A stretch of 64,000 nt of DNA from Rhododendron vialii (lineage: Eukaryota; Streptophyta; Magnoliopsida; Ericales; Ericaceae): contig NC_080561.1 of assembly GCF_030253575.1 (NCBI RefSeq), positions 28,742,564 through 28,806,563 on the forward strand, written 5' to 3'. Numbering within the stretch: position 1 is the stretch's first letter; each line of letters opens with the position of its first letter. Position numbers and translations under genes: made by a program. Below, piece after piece: positions 10,931 to 23,075 of this stretch. The notes under the pieces are model-generated. The model ran no database searches and was not told the origin of the DNA. It saw nothing but the letters and a program-made list of their open reading frames with translations.

Positions 10931-11746
10931 CTTACTAAAGATGGTGGTAGTTGCAGAATAGAAGATTTGGCATCACGAGATAATTGGAATGCTTTGTCGA
11001 CTGGAAATGCGAGGAGGACACAAGCACAGAGAACTCCGCTGGAATTTTACATAATCAAGAGGAATCGGTGTCCTAAAAGGGGACGAAATTATTATGGAAA
11101 AAGACTCGCTCGTTGATGCTTAATTCATTGCCAGAAAGATCCGTGGTTTATGTGCCATTCAACTAATTCTGAAGTTTCACTCTGAAATCCTCCAAAGGAA
11201 AGAAAGAAGACAGAAAACACGTAAGCTAGGTTACTTGGGAGTTCGAAATTCAAAACTCTCGCACCGGAATATGCCTCAAGTGCGAAATGGCATTGGATGA
11301 TGCATGATTCACTGCTAGGCCTAAACCACGGCAAAATTGATGAGATTATACAGAAAGGGAACATGGGTGTAGTAGATTTTTTACTCCCAAGAGATGGTGC
11401 AAAAATGACCAAAACAAAAAGGAGCAAACTATTAAAAAAACAAACTTTCTGCTGATTGAGTCAGTCAACACCAGACACATCAAGTTAGAACATCAACCTG
11501 GGGATCCATGTCGCGGTTCGCACCAAAATTTTGCTAGAAATCTTGGCAGCAATCAAGTTAGCTAGTTTGTTTGTTTTGGTGAACGCCAAAGTAAATTTGA
11601 TCACCGTCCCACAAAATGGCACTAAATTTGTAGTATCATGAAATCTTCCGTATCATATCCATTACACGAGCAAATGAGAAGTAAAAGAGACTTTTTCCAG
11701 ATTAACTACTAAATATGGTTGATACAAATTGTTGAAGCAAAATAAA
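10931..11746. other. intergenic, 3' flank of the TNL gene
   Basis: I see no supported gene. An open frame of about 100 codons on the minus strand (11427-11125) resembles nothing known. The last part is presumably the 3' UTR of the TNL gene. Confidence 0.4.
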
Positions 11747-12437
11747 TCAACGCCCAAGGTCTTGAGAAACATGAAATGATTCCCCCATCATAAGCCTTGA
11801 AGCCAGACATTCCACAGTATAATCATTATCGTAAGGAGTAGCAGGGATCCAAGGTGGAGGGTACAGATGCTCACAATACTTGCAATCATCATCATGACAG
11901 CCGAGTTGGTACAATTTTGTCCCCGGCTGATGTGCAGAAACAATTCCTGGAACGATATTTCCAAATTGATAGAGTTGATGGGGTATTATATCTCCATAGG
12001 CTGATTGGGAGCTCATCTCTTCTGGTTCCTCTTTGTACAGAAGGCAGACTCCAACCTCCTTTACATGCATAAATTCACCTCCAGACACTGAAATACTGAT
12101 TTCATCTCCGCCTTCCAAACGATTTCCAAACTTCCAATAACCTAACCACATCGTATCTTCACCATCTTCTGCAGTTCCAACGACAAATGGGCGATGGCTC
12201 CAAACCAAGCCCTTCGTCCTATTACTTATAACAGTATGTGGCTTATGTTCTTGTGGATCAGAGTGCTCATAAATGGAACACAGATTCAAACCTCGGATCC
12301 TCGAATTAAGATATGAAGGAACAATAAAATCAATGGAGGATCCTAGATTCTTAAAATTAAACCAGGGTGGAACCTTGCTACCAAGAATATAAGTGCAGAT
12401 TATACATACCTGTGTCACAAAAAGAAAATCCAAGCAT

Positions 12438-12493
<56 letters not shown>

Positions 12494-15400
12494 ACCTGGA
12501 GGGGAAACCCCCTTTGTTGCATGCCAAACCATGACGTTAGCTTTACAGTTAAGTTTCCCATGGATTGCAAGTTTGACATGCCCAAATTTTTAACAATCTC
12601 AGCTTCAACGTTTCCTATGTACTCTAATTTGAATGCGCGCATAGTCTCTAGATGGTTGCTTGCGTTCAAATGACAAGTGGTTGTTGGATGGTTCGGGATT
12701 TGAAATGATATTTCCTCCAGCAATCTATTATCTCCACAAATCAAACGACATAGTCGTGGGATCCCATCAAGTTTGCGGAGCCTTGGGCAAGAACGAATGT
12801 TAAAGTTCTCAAGCTTAGTAAGACCTCTGATGCAATCTGGGAGGCAATGAAATTGATTATGCGACAAATCTAGTTTCTTCAATGAGCATAGGTTGCTAAG
12901 CTCTGTGGGGAAATCATCCTCCAGAAGATTACAGTTTGCTAGACTTAATTCTACCAAGGACCATGGTAAAGAAGGCCATGAAATCTCCGGACTTTCTCTT
13001 GGCTTCAACCGCCAAGGCCAGATGAAATATTGCACTGCGTTCACCTGCCCATTGGTAGGGAGAGATTGATTTAAAGCAATTCCATCTACCTTGAGCACAG
13101 TTAGAGACTCCATATTTTCCATGTTTGTCGGCAATCTGTCAAGATTTGAGCAACCAGAGATGACAAGTGTTTCCAAATGTTTTAGCATACAAATGCTTCT
13201 CGGAAGATTCCTCAAATTTTTGCAGTCTTCCAAATTTAACAAAACAAGTCTCTCAAGGCTTCCAATAGATTCATGAACCTCAACCAAACTTGTACAACTT
13301 TTAAGCACCAGTCTCTCAAGATTGGAGAGTTTTGAAACGTCGGGCTATATGAATGACTTAGATTGAGGATTTTTAAAAACCATAGAAACTGCAAAAGAAG
13401 GGGGGAAAAAGTAGGTATCAGAGCCTTCAATTCACTTTCCAAAGAAACTTGAAAGGAAGAAAAAGGTAGTAACATACCTTGGTTCCTTCCCATACATTTT
13501 TTAAGCGGCTATATTGCATGTCAAGAGCAACTAGGCTCTCCAAAGGGAAATCACTAGGTATGGACTTAAGTGGAAATTCACGCCAGCACAACCATCTTAG
13601 TCCTTTGGGGAACTTTTTATAGGGCCCACTAATCTGCACACAATTGAGCTGCAGAAGTTTTAGTTTGTTCATTCTTGCAAATGCATCAGCTTCCAAAGCC
13701 ACTAGATTTGAATTTTTTTGATCTTCAAGGTGAGAGGAGAAGATACTGAAACCATATCTTTTAAGCGAATCACCCAAATTTGACAATAAGGGCTTCCCAA
13801 GGAACTCTTCATAACAACGTTTTCTATTGTCACCAAAAATCGTACAAGCATATGCTTCCTCTTTAAACAGACACATATCGAGTTTGAGGCCTTCTATTTC
13901 ACCTGTACTCTGACATAAGAATGAGAAACAAAGGGAAAGGTAGCATAGGTAGCAGGAACAATGATTAGTGAATAGCATCCCTGCACAAATTCATACAAAA
14001 ATACATAAAGAGAAAGTATAATCCTTACAGTGTTTTCTCTCAAAACATTAAATGCATCCTTATGATTCCAGAGGATGCTACGTCTGCCTGGCTCCTTTGG
14101 TGACTCTTGACGAACAATTTCTCTTCCCATTTGTTGAAGCAAATGATGCATTACCAATGTATTACTTTCATCAAGCAATATCAAACATCTGTCCACGAGG
14201 TTTTGAATCCCAACCACTGTGTAAAACTCACATCCGTCCAAGATTGTAACTGTAGAATCCTTATCGCTCCCAATAAAAAAACAAGCAAGATTGAGGAATA
14301 GACGTTTGTCGTGGTCATCTTGTAAAGAGTCATAACTTATTCGAAGTTTTTCAAGGATTTGACTGTTAGGAATCGCTTTCAATTTTTCCAACTGACTTTT
14401 CCATACATTTAAGCAATTCCTTGATAGAGAAGAACCTAGAACTTTAATTGCTAATGGAATCCCTCCACAGTAGCTTACCACCCTTTTTGAAACCTCTCCA
14501 TACCCATTGTTGGGACAACATTTTCCAAAGGCATGCCAGCTAAAAAGCTCCAAGGATTCCTCGTCACTCAGATTTTCAAGCCTATGCACCTTATAGAATT
14601 CATAAGCCCCTAGCAACCGCTCACGCCTGGTGGTTATGATGATTTTACTTCTTGGAAAAAGCCAAAGTCGCATTCCAAGAAGTGCATCTAATTGGTCAAG
14701 TTTATCCACATCATCAAGAACTACCAAAACTTTTTTGCCACATATGGCATCTTTAATCATAGCAGTTCCTTCAGCAATACTATTGAATTTTACATTCCTT
14801 GTCTTACAAATGTCTGTAAGAAACTGTATTTGTAAACAAAGCAAACCATCTTTTTGTTGTGAAATTTCTCTTACATCTGCAATAAAACTGCTACCTTCAA
14901 ATCTTGAGAAGTTCAAATTGTACAGAAGTGTTGCAGTGGTTGTCTTGCCTATTCCACCCATGCCACAAATTGCAACTATGCCAACATTACTTAGCCCATC
15001 TTCTAACCAAAGCTGAATGTTTTTGACTCGAGAATGCATTCCAACCAAGTTGGGGGCAATGTTCAATGACGTGCGACTTAGCTTGTCTCCAACCACTTTT
15101 ATAATTTTCTTGATAAACCTTGCCTCGTGTCTGAAAATTGCGATAAAGATGGGACATAAAAAACAATAAGAATACATGATTGAATCGCACAAACCAAGAA
15201 TTAAATATTTCAAAGCAATAACTATAAAAAAAAAAAAAAAATTAGCACGTTATCGGCCCTACTGCAATAATCAAACGAGCATGAGCTGAAAAGCGACACA
15301 AGTACGAGAAAATTACCCATCAACTTGATTTTGTAAATTCATCCCGGCCAAATCTGCAACTTCTCTAAGTGCAGCCCTCCATGTTCCTAACTTATCCTTC

Positions 15401-15843
15401 AATTTCTCTTTCACCAGTTCGCCTATTTCTGATTTGAGCTTCTCTTCATGGCTTGTAAATGCTTCTTCCAAACTGCCAATTTGCTTCCTCACTTCAGATG
15501 GATCCACATCATAGAAGACAGGTAGAACTACGTGTCCAAGAGTCCTACGTTTGAGAATCATCACAAGCTCTTCGAGGCACCAAGTTGACGAGGCATAGTT
15601 CTTCGAGAAGACTATTATCGAAATCCTTGACTCTTGAATCACTTTCTTGAGTTCACACTTGATATCTTCTCCTTTTTCTATGCCATCATTGTCCCTGAAG
15701 GTGCGAAATCCGACTTGATCCATTGCTGTGTAGAGGTGATCAATGAAAGTCTTGCGAGTGTCGTCACCCCTGAAGCTCAAGAACACATGATAACTACATG
15801 GAGAAGCCGAAGAAGAGGCTTCTTGGGATTTCGTAGCAGACAT
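11747..15843 (-). CDS. TIR-NBS-LRR (TNL) immune receptor, five exons, frameshift in exon 4
   Basis: Exons, all GT-AG: 15843-15317 (TIR), 15130-14029 (NB-ARC), 13909-13478 and 13388-12496 (LRRs), 12409-11747 (post-LRR C-JID-like domain). The TIR has FLSFRGDDTRKTF and the catalytic-Glu region WCLEEL (NADase). NB-ARC motifs: GMGGIGKTT P-loop, kinase-2 LVVLDDVD, TTRRERLL, GGIPLAIKVLG, and MHH where MHD is usual. Phases agree throughout if one base is restored in exon 4 near 13341-13343, where SHSYSP must join DVSKLSNL; the full protein would then be about 1205 residues. As it stands translation stops at 13236-13238 after about 737 residues, leaving TIR, NB-ARC and the first LRRs. A single missing C could be an assembly error. 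TNLs detect pathogen effectors in the cytosol or nucleus. Direct repeats flank the gene. Confidence 0.9.
12441..12491. repeat. (GA)n microsatellite in TNL intron 4
   Basis: About 25 GA units occupy most of the 86-base intron between TNL exons 4 and 5 (12495-12410). On the coding strand it is a CT tract reaching close to the 5' splice site, so length variation could affect splicing. Confidence 0.9.
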
Positions 15844-15923
15844 TGAACAAATCCCAAGAAAACGACTACTAAAGGAGTCTTCTTGGTCACTGAAAATATG
15901 TTCGAAGGATACTGTTACTGCTA

Positions 15924-15931
15924 CTTTTATA
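15924..15931 (-). promoter_or_regulatory. TATA box of the TNL gene
   Basis: TATAAAAG on the minus strand lies 81-88 bases before the ATG at 15843, a good position for a core promoter. Confidence 0.6.
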
Positions 15932-16664
15932 CACCTCAGAGTCAGAAACCTTTTCTCTAATATATATATATAATATATAAGGAGAGAGCATCATTTGGTG
16001 TCACCCAATTTTGGGAGTCGGCTCCCATACAGTGACGTTTCCATCCAATCTCGGCCAGTCTGCCATTTTCCGGCAAATGTCGAGTTCGTTCAATGATCGG
16101 ATCCGTCCATATTGTAGACCTTGTCGAGACATACAACCATAGTAAAAATCATGTCCATCCGTTATCGTTTAATAAGCAATTATAATCAATTTATTTTGGA
16201 AAAAAAAAAAAAAACATACCCACACTGGATTGGAACTCCTTTCATCTATTCCTCCAAAATAATTGTGTTCAATGATCGAGTTCGTTCAATGAACCAGATC
16301 TGGTTTTCAGGTATGGGATTTTTAGCCTTCAAATTCGATCAACCTTGGTGATGGGTCCGTGGGTTCTTATGCAGCAGCGGTGGTGGCGCCTAGCAACTAC
16401 AACTGCGATGGGATGAAGGGATGTTGAGCTTTAGCTGCTAGTCGGAATCTTCCATCTTCCTCAAGCCACATTCAAGAGTGGATAGGTGGTCTCCATCAAC
16501 GCAACTATTAATTTTAGCGTGATCTTTTTATTTGTTGTTGTTTTCCTTTGTTTTTTCTTATTTGTTTGGATCTTTTGGATCCTTTGTTGTATTTTTTGTT
16601 GTTGTTGTAATCTTTTCATTTTAATATAAATGGGATGATCTTGTTCGTAAAAAAAAAGGAAAGA
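15932..16664. other. TNL upstream region; possible LINE 3' tail at 16500-16660
   Basis: No gene is seen. From about 16500 the plus strand is T/G-rich with TTTGTTGTTGTTG-like runs and a stretch TTTTCATTTTAATATAAATG, then ends in an A tract near 16650. This pattern resembles the 3' end of a plant LINE. No coding part or target duplication was found, so the call is weak. Confidence 0.3.
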
Positions 16665-17702
16665 ATTATTATTGGCTGATGTGTTAATTTTCAATGGCTA
16701 GCCTCATAACCCAAGGTGCGCGGAGGGTCTGTGTAGAATTTAAATTCCTTTCGTGTGCAGAACTATTCTAGGTGGAAAAGTTTGGTTGATTGCAATAAAA
16801 TCCTCTCTCTCGGTGGACACGGCTTGACTAGGAAAAAAAAATACTACAAAATTTGTTGAAGGATTTGGAAAATTGGAAAAACTCCAACCCTTCAAGAGGG
16901 TCGAGTGTTAATTCTACATCAATCATTTTCTTTTGTAGACTTTTCCAGGGTGTCACAATGGTGTGTTGTATTATGGTGGAAGACTATCTCTCTCCGTGTA
17001 GGAGACAGGGACTCGACTAAAAATTTAGGGGACACGCCAGCTAAAAACGTATGGGACACGCCACATGGTGTAGCTATTGAGTTTAATTAATTTTCGTAGG
17101 GGATACGGCAAGAGACATACAGGGATTAAATATGCAATATTTTTAAATTTTTGGGATAAAAGTGTATTACTTCAAATATTTTTGGATAAGACTTTAATAT
17201 GATACTTCTTCTTTTTTTTGACGTTCAAAATAAATATTTTGAAGCTTCACACTTCCACATACAACTATGTTTCCATTGGAATAAAATAAATACTATTTAT
17301 TTGTTTTTGCCGTGTCCCCTGTCGTGACCACATCATTATTTTTTTAAAATTTCCGTGTCCCTCGTTTGTGTTCGTGTTGGTATCCGTATATCCATGTTAT
17401 ATAGATCGGAATTCGGTTGTAATTTGAGCGGTTGAAGCATAATATATGCCCAAATGGGCCAATCTTTTCGACATTAGTCATTTGTGGACATGATTTCCTC
17501 CATTATCTTATCTGCGCAGAACTATTCCCAGGTCTTCCCATTAGTCCTTTTCCCCAAGTCTTTCCCAATTTACTAGGAAACGTTTGCTTGATTGCAATAG
17601 AATCGTCTATCTCGCTTGCTTGCTTCCTCTTCATTATGTTTCCTGGAGAGTAAGCTCTGATTGCTTGTGACAACTGACAAATCCCTTTTAGAAACTCTTT
17701 CC
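16665..17702. repeat. dispersed direct repeat, copy B (~1.03 kb)
   Basis: This is the second copy of the repeat at 9280-10233, in the same orientation. It carries an extra ~16-bp block (GCGCAGAACTATTCCC, near 17514) related to an earlier block of the same repeat. The match ends abruptly after GAAACTCTTTCC in both copies. It lies upstream of the TNL gene while copy A lies downstream. Confidence 0.85.
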
Positions 17703-19245
17703 TTGAACCCGGTAATTTGTCGATGACCGCTGCAATCTGCATTTGCTCAACCACTCAAACGTCTTCGATCGAACACAATTTCACGAACAACATTTTTAAG
17801 TTTCATGTGTCTAGGCCAACACTGACTTGTCCGGCCTCCACCATTTTGATACCTAAAATAATGGCTACAAGTATATTTCTTAGCACCGGCCGGCCTGCCC
17901 AGTTTCGTATTTTTTGTTGTAAAGCCCTCCATCAATATTCTCTTAGCAGTAGATCAAGAGCTTGAATACTAATCATAAAACTTAGTGTCTGACAAACAAT
18001 TCCGTAAGTGATTCCTGCCTGCAATTCTCCTCATCATTTACCCATATTTTTGGACCTCCTTGCTGTGATCCTCCAACTCCTTGTCATTCATATCTATACT
18101 ATCAACCTTGATAGGATCAATTGGCAGTAAGAACCCATGCCATGCACTTTCATTCAATTCCTAAGCTTGATTTGAGCTCGAGCCAACCCCATTTCTGGAG
18201 AGCCGAGATTGGACAGTCCGAATTAAGCTTGACTGGGCTCGGCTCGTTTGCTGTCTTATTAATTATTAGTGCTTGTTTTACTTTAACTTCTCCTCTCCCA
18301 AACTCAAATCTTGGCTCCGCCGCTGATCTCTAGAAATCCAAATTTTTTATGGGTAGATTTGTCATGAGTTTCTACCATTATTTATGATCAGCAAGCTAGA
18401 TCCCTCGTCAGAAAGGATAGACATGTCTTTGAAATATCGATTTATCCTTTTTGAGCAAAAAAAAAAAAAAAGAACTACATTGTTTGCAGTGTCGACAGAG
18501 CAAAATTACACCCTTAGCCTTTTGAAAATTGCACTTTTGCGTACATAATTATTTTTGAGACTTTTAATGCACCCTAAAGTTCTACATCATTTACAGCTTC
18601 TCATTTCCTGTTTTGATTCGAAAATTTTGTTGTCATTTTTCCATTGCAAATCGTATTTTCAGGGTACAAATCCTTACGTGGCTTTGTTGGCAATTTCAGG
18701 TCCTGTTGTGCTAAGGAAAATAAGTACTTATTTTTTAAATTAAAAGTGATATACTGTGAGAGAATGACCTAACTCTTAAAACAGAAAATAAGTAATTAAG
18801 AAACTTAGCAGAAACAGCCTCTTTTAGTCTTGCACCTATTTTAAAACAAACTCCGAATACTGAAAGCAAAGTCTTGCTTCAACAGTTCAACGGCAATTCT
18901 AGCGAATTATAAATTACTCATAATAATCCTATAGGTAAATTAGGTAAGTTTGAACACCACCATGGTTGTTGCCCCTCATCGATTAATTTTCTGGATCCTC
19001 CCTTGAAGGTGGTTTCTGAATTTAGACATTCTTCTGCGTGAAGCACGTACAGCAGTTATAAAATCTATTGGAGAGATGCCACTCCCAATCCAGTTATGCG
19101 AATTCAGGCGGTTAGACGATTTTCCTTTCTAGTATAATTGGATTCACATTTGGCCGGGACTTAAGCAGCTTGCTTAAAAAAACCCTAAAATGCAAGCGAC
19201 TCGAATCATCAAAGTGAGATCCAAAAGTTGCTCACTAAAAAGACT
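17703..19245. other. intergenic, no gene seen
   Basis: Only short open frames without family resemblance occur here. The last bases, including GGACG at 19246-19250, are the target site of the retrotransposon. Confidence 0.5.
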
Positions 19246-19250
19246 GGACG
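19246..19250. repeat. target site duplication GGACG (left)
   Basis: GGACG directly precedes the left LTR and recurs at 30524-30528 after the right LTR. A 5-bp duplication is typical of LTR retrotransposon integration and proves both outer ends. Confidence 0.95.
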
Positions 19251-19816
19251 TGTAGGGGTTCGGTTTAGGAGGAGGGACCTTCGCCTGAACTAGTATTTCA
19301 CTTCCGCTGCTCCGTTCCTCCGCCGCTGACCCTGCACCAAGTCACTAAGGCTGGAATAGCCTAGTGACCCTCCGACGATCAAGTTAGATGTAAGGAGAGA
19401 TGCTTTTAGGTTTAGGGTTAGGGAAAGATGGCATGCCTCTCAAAGATGAGTATTCCTTTGTATTTATAGACCTAGGTTAACTTGGGCTCCAAGCTAGTGC
19501 GTGGAGGTCACGCTTAGGTAACCGCCCTCGGTGACATCATAGATGACGCCACGGGATAAGACGGTTACGAAGCACATGGGCAGGCCTGGCCCAGATGATC
19601 CTTTTCGCCACGCGTCGCTCATGGTCCCCTCCTGCTATACTGCATTCTGCCAAGAGACCCAAACGGAATGCACACCTCGGTAATTAACCGAAGTGTCAAC
19701 AGGAGACCTGACGCCGAGCGAGTAAACAGAAAAGTATACACAGGCCCGTGTTAATATGAGGCCTCGGTTGATGGTGGTCCGGTTAGATTACCGAGACCAT
19801 GACCGAAACCTCCACA
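19251..19816 (-). repeat. LTR, left copy (3' LTR of the Tat element)
   Basis: This LTR is 566 bp. On the element strand it runs TGTGGAGG to CCCCTACA. It matches 29958-30523 except at one site (T at 19454). TATAAATA lies at 19468-19461 on the minus strand. Confidence 0.98.
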
Positions 19817-19832
19817 ATAGCCCCTCAAGTCC
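19817..19832 (-). other. polypurine tract of the Tat element
   Basis: Just inside the 3' LTR the element strand reads GGACTTGAGGGGCTAT before TGTGGAGG. The purine-rich GAGGGG core fits a plus-strand priming site. Confidence 0.55.
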
Positions 19833-19860
19833 CTGGAGCTTTGCACCTCTGCTTCAGGGT

Positions 19861-19916
19861 CTTGATCCCATCGTATGAGATATCAGGCCTTGATCCCATC
19901 GTATGAGATATCAGGC
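19861..19916. repeat. 28-bp tandem repeat upstream of the antisense promoter
   Basis: Two identical units (19861-19888, 19889-19916) start CTTGATCCCATCGTATGAGA, and a partial third (CTTGATC) follows. They lie about 320 bp upstream of the antisense gene's TATA box, where promoter repeats are common. Confidence 0.9.
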
Positions 19917-20232
19917 CTTGATCTTTTTAGAGAATAACCGAAGAGTGAAATTGCTTCGGTAGATTCCGTTCAACCCGCGCCAGAGAAGAGCCACGTGTCA
20001 GCTGTTGCCGAGGTCTCAGAATCAAAAAGCTGCCTCGGCACGTGCCATGTTAGTTGATTGGTACGAAACGTCGCTTCGGTGACACGCGTCAACATGCCTA
20101 AGGTCCGAATATCCGGCGCATGTCCTCGGTGCAGAGTCCTTGATACTAGCCGTCCGATGATAACACATGTCGATGATCTAACGGCTCAATGCACGACGCT
20201 TCGTTTCCCGCGCAGCTTTCCATCTCTGCCAT

Positions 20233-20240
20233 TATAAATA
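20233..20240 (+). promoter_or_regulatory. TATA box of the antisense gene in the Tat element
   Basis: TATAAATA lies about 540 bp upstream of the antisense gene's ATG. A candidate non-coding first exon follows, ending at 20366 with donor GAG|GTAAGT; a pyrimidine-rich acceptor sits at about 20767-20771, just before the ATG at 20778. ACGT-core boxes (CCACGTGTC near 19991, GCACGTGCC near 20038) lie upstream and may be G-box sites. Confidence 0.6.
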
Positions 20241-20777
20241 GGAGAGACAGAGGTGAGATCGTCACTTTTTCTTCCGCTTCTGAAGTCGAACCGCCGCCGC
20301 CGTATACTTCCAGCTTTCAATCGAGATTTCGATCGTTTTGGTTGGGAGATCTTGCACGAACTTGAGGTAAGTGGACCTCCTTGCTTTATTCTTCATGTTT
20401 TGATCATTGTTTTTTAGTTTTCGCCGTTTTCTTGCGCTTGTTCTGGCTGAGCAACCGCTCGCCGCTGTCTGGTTCAAGGCGGCGCTGGGCTTCTCCAGCG
20501 CTGTTCACGCTATCACCGAGGTATAAACTCATCCCGAGACCTAGATTCATCCCGAGGCCAAAACTCATCCCGAGACCTAGACTCATCTTGATCTCAAGGG
20601 AAAGGATTTTTTGATCTTTAGAAATTCTTCCAAGAGGGAAGCACCTTCATAGGAAACGATTGTCCGAGGACTCCGAGGAGCGATGACCATTCCGCACCGA
20701 GCGTTAGACATTGATTTTTCCCTGAGCACATAGCTAACGGGTTTTTTGTATTCCTTTCCTTGGTTAGGCAGAAGCGA

Positions 20778-23075
20778 ATGGTCATCGAGCTCTCTTCGGA
20801 CAGTTCCGGTAGTTCAGGCTCTTCTCCTATCGAAATTCCCGAGGACATTCGCCAGACACTTCGGGAGAGGGCATTCTTCCGAACTCCAATCGACTGCGTT
20901 GAACCATTTGAACCCTCGAGAGCTCCTCGTGAGGTGACGACGTTTGACTTTCAAGAGATGGAAGCCCCAAGTACCTCGAACCAAGGTCCGGGTCCATTCG
21001 CGGATGCCCCCGAGGAGGTACGGGGACGCAGGAGGGCGATGAGGCCATGCCCATACCGAAATCAGTACTTTGACGGCTCCTCGGCTTCTTATGCTGAATT
21101 CAAGAGGGTATACAGCGTTCCTCATGACGTTGACGTTCGGATTTTACCGAACAGCGATCCCAAGGACCTTCCTCACCGGCAGGGAGCACTCATATTCCCC
21201 TTGATGGCTATCACAGAGGGGGGCGTTAGATTCCCCCTTCATCAGTTTGTTCGAAGGGTTCTCCGAGCCCTCTCCCTCACGTCTTCTCAGCTTACGGTGA
21301 ACTCCTACCGGATCATCACTAGCATTATAGAGCTGAGGAGGCAATATAACCTCACGTTCGGACTCGAGGAGCTCTTCGGTGTATACCTCGTTGGAGTTAA
21401 CCGGGAGAGCGACCGTCACTACCTCTCCTGTAGGACGGGATACGACACCTTCCTTATCGACCATCTTCCCGACTCGGAAGAGTGGGCGAGTATTTATGTG
21501 TCGGTCACCGGGAATTTTATGTTTGGGCCCGGGGAGAGCGCGGACACAGCCACCACAGTTCAGTTCGAAACCGGGGCTCCTGGTCGGTAGAAGCATCTTC
21601 TTAGCTTTATTATGTTTGCATATTTTTCTTTCCTCATTGTATACTGATTCTTCCATTCTCTATCTTTCAGCCGAGGAAATCGTTGCAGAGCTTCGGGCAA
21701 GGGCTAACCGAGCGCAAATAACAGCTGCTTACGCCATTCCTATCACGAGTCGGTATGCACCTGATCTGCTCGGATACAAACCGACTTATACCGGCTATTT
21801 GAAAAAGAAGCCGAGGCAGCAAGGAGTTTCTCGATGGGGACGAGGACGTGGCCGAGGGAGAGGCCAAGGAAGAGGAGAAGGTAGGAGAGGAGGAGCTGGG
21901 GCGACAGAAGACGAAGTTGGTGATTCTGGTCCCCGAGGCGTGATCCGAGAAGAAATCGACCGGGAGACCCCAGAAAGGACGGGACTTAGTGGAGAGATGA
22001 GCGGCCGTGGAAGAGAAGTGCTCAACCTTCGGCGCCAAAGGCCACGAGGACGGGGCGCCGGCGTCAGGATTGGCTCACCGGGGGCCGGAGCCTCGAGGGT
22101 GATCCCTGTTTCTCCTCAGGAGCCTCCGGAGAAGAGGGCTCGGACCGAGGAAGAAGGCTTCGGACGAGGAAGGGGCGGGGAGCCGATCTTGATAGAAGAA
22201 ACGGGAACCCGAGGAGATGAGGGAGATGTGGAGAGCCGGGGAGGAACCGAAACGGGGACTCGTGTTCCGGCGAGGGAGGTCCCCTGGGCCCCCGAGGTTT
22301 GTCACTACTCGGGGCGGCTAATTCATCACGCCGATGGCGCGTCTTCTAACATTGGGACAGCGTTTGAGCTGCTTCGGTCGTGTATTCTTCCGAAGGATGC
22401 CCGGGCTGTTGAGGGGTGCACCGTGGATCTGACAGGAGAGATAGCGCAGCCACTTCTGAAAGTAAGTTACTTCTGAAAGTTTCTTTTCTTACCCCCTTGA
22501 TCGTTTGTTGGAATTTTGATCAATTTTAATTGTGTTGGTAGGCCGGCGCTCGGGTGCTCGCTGTGAACGAACAATGCCAGGCACGAGAGCAGGAGATGGA
22601 GCTGCTGAGGAAAACTCTTGCTCAGAGAGAGGACGACCTGAAAGTGGCGAGGGAGACTTGTGACCTCTACCTGGCCGACTTTCAGCGGTGCGACCGGGAG
22701 CGGGTAATTGCCGAAGGGAGGGCCAAAAAAGCTGAGGAGGATGCTGACACATTGAGGGCTGCTGGAGCTCGGGAGGTCGAGTTTGCAAGGAACAAAGGCT
22801 ACGATGAAGGCTGGGATGCTGCCGGAGTGGAATATAAGAAGCAGGTCTGGGAGATAGAAGCCGAGCTCTTCAGAGATCGGTTCTTGGACGGACTTCGGTA
22901 CGGCCACGAGGCCTTGATAAGCAAGCTTACTCTGCCAGAGGGTTCGGAGCTTCAAACCGTGCCTGAGCCCCCTCCTGAAGAGCTCGTGCTACCGGAGGAG
23001 GAAAGCGAGCAGGTGCCGAACCAGGAGCCCCAAGCGACCGAGGAGCCAGCTGACCTTAGCGCCCCTGTTCCCTGA
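20778..23075 (+). CDS. antisense ORF protein of the Tat element (Transposase_28 / putative gypsy-type domain)
   Basis: There are three coding exons: 20778-21582, 21671-22461 and 22542-23075. Junctions are G|GTCGGT..CAG (phase 1) and AAA|GTAAGT..TAG (phase 0). The lengths sum to 2130 bases, giving 709 residues with no stop. The N-terminal half contains the stretch around GGVRFPLHQFVRRVLRALSL then SSQLTVNSYRII, typical of the plant domain Pfam calls putative gypsy type transposon. The middle (about residues 325-345) is a GRGRGR-type RG-rich tract, a likely nucleic-acid or nuclear-localisation region. Residues ~535-645 look like a coiled coil, then an acidic P/E-rich tail. It is transcribed opposite to gag-pol and converges with integrase. 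Function is unknown. Its introns can survive retrotransposition because in the element's RNA they are in antisense orientation and would not be spliced. Confidence 0.85.

Noticed and set aside
12393-12593. Plus-strand frame with repeated ER dipeptides
   Set aside because: Translation of the GA microsatellite in a TNL intron.
21379-21670. A continuous frame through intron 1 of the antisense Tat gene
   Set aside because: The intron happens to be open in one frame, but exon 1 is in another frame and ends at a stop just past the donor. Splicing joins both domains in phase.
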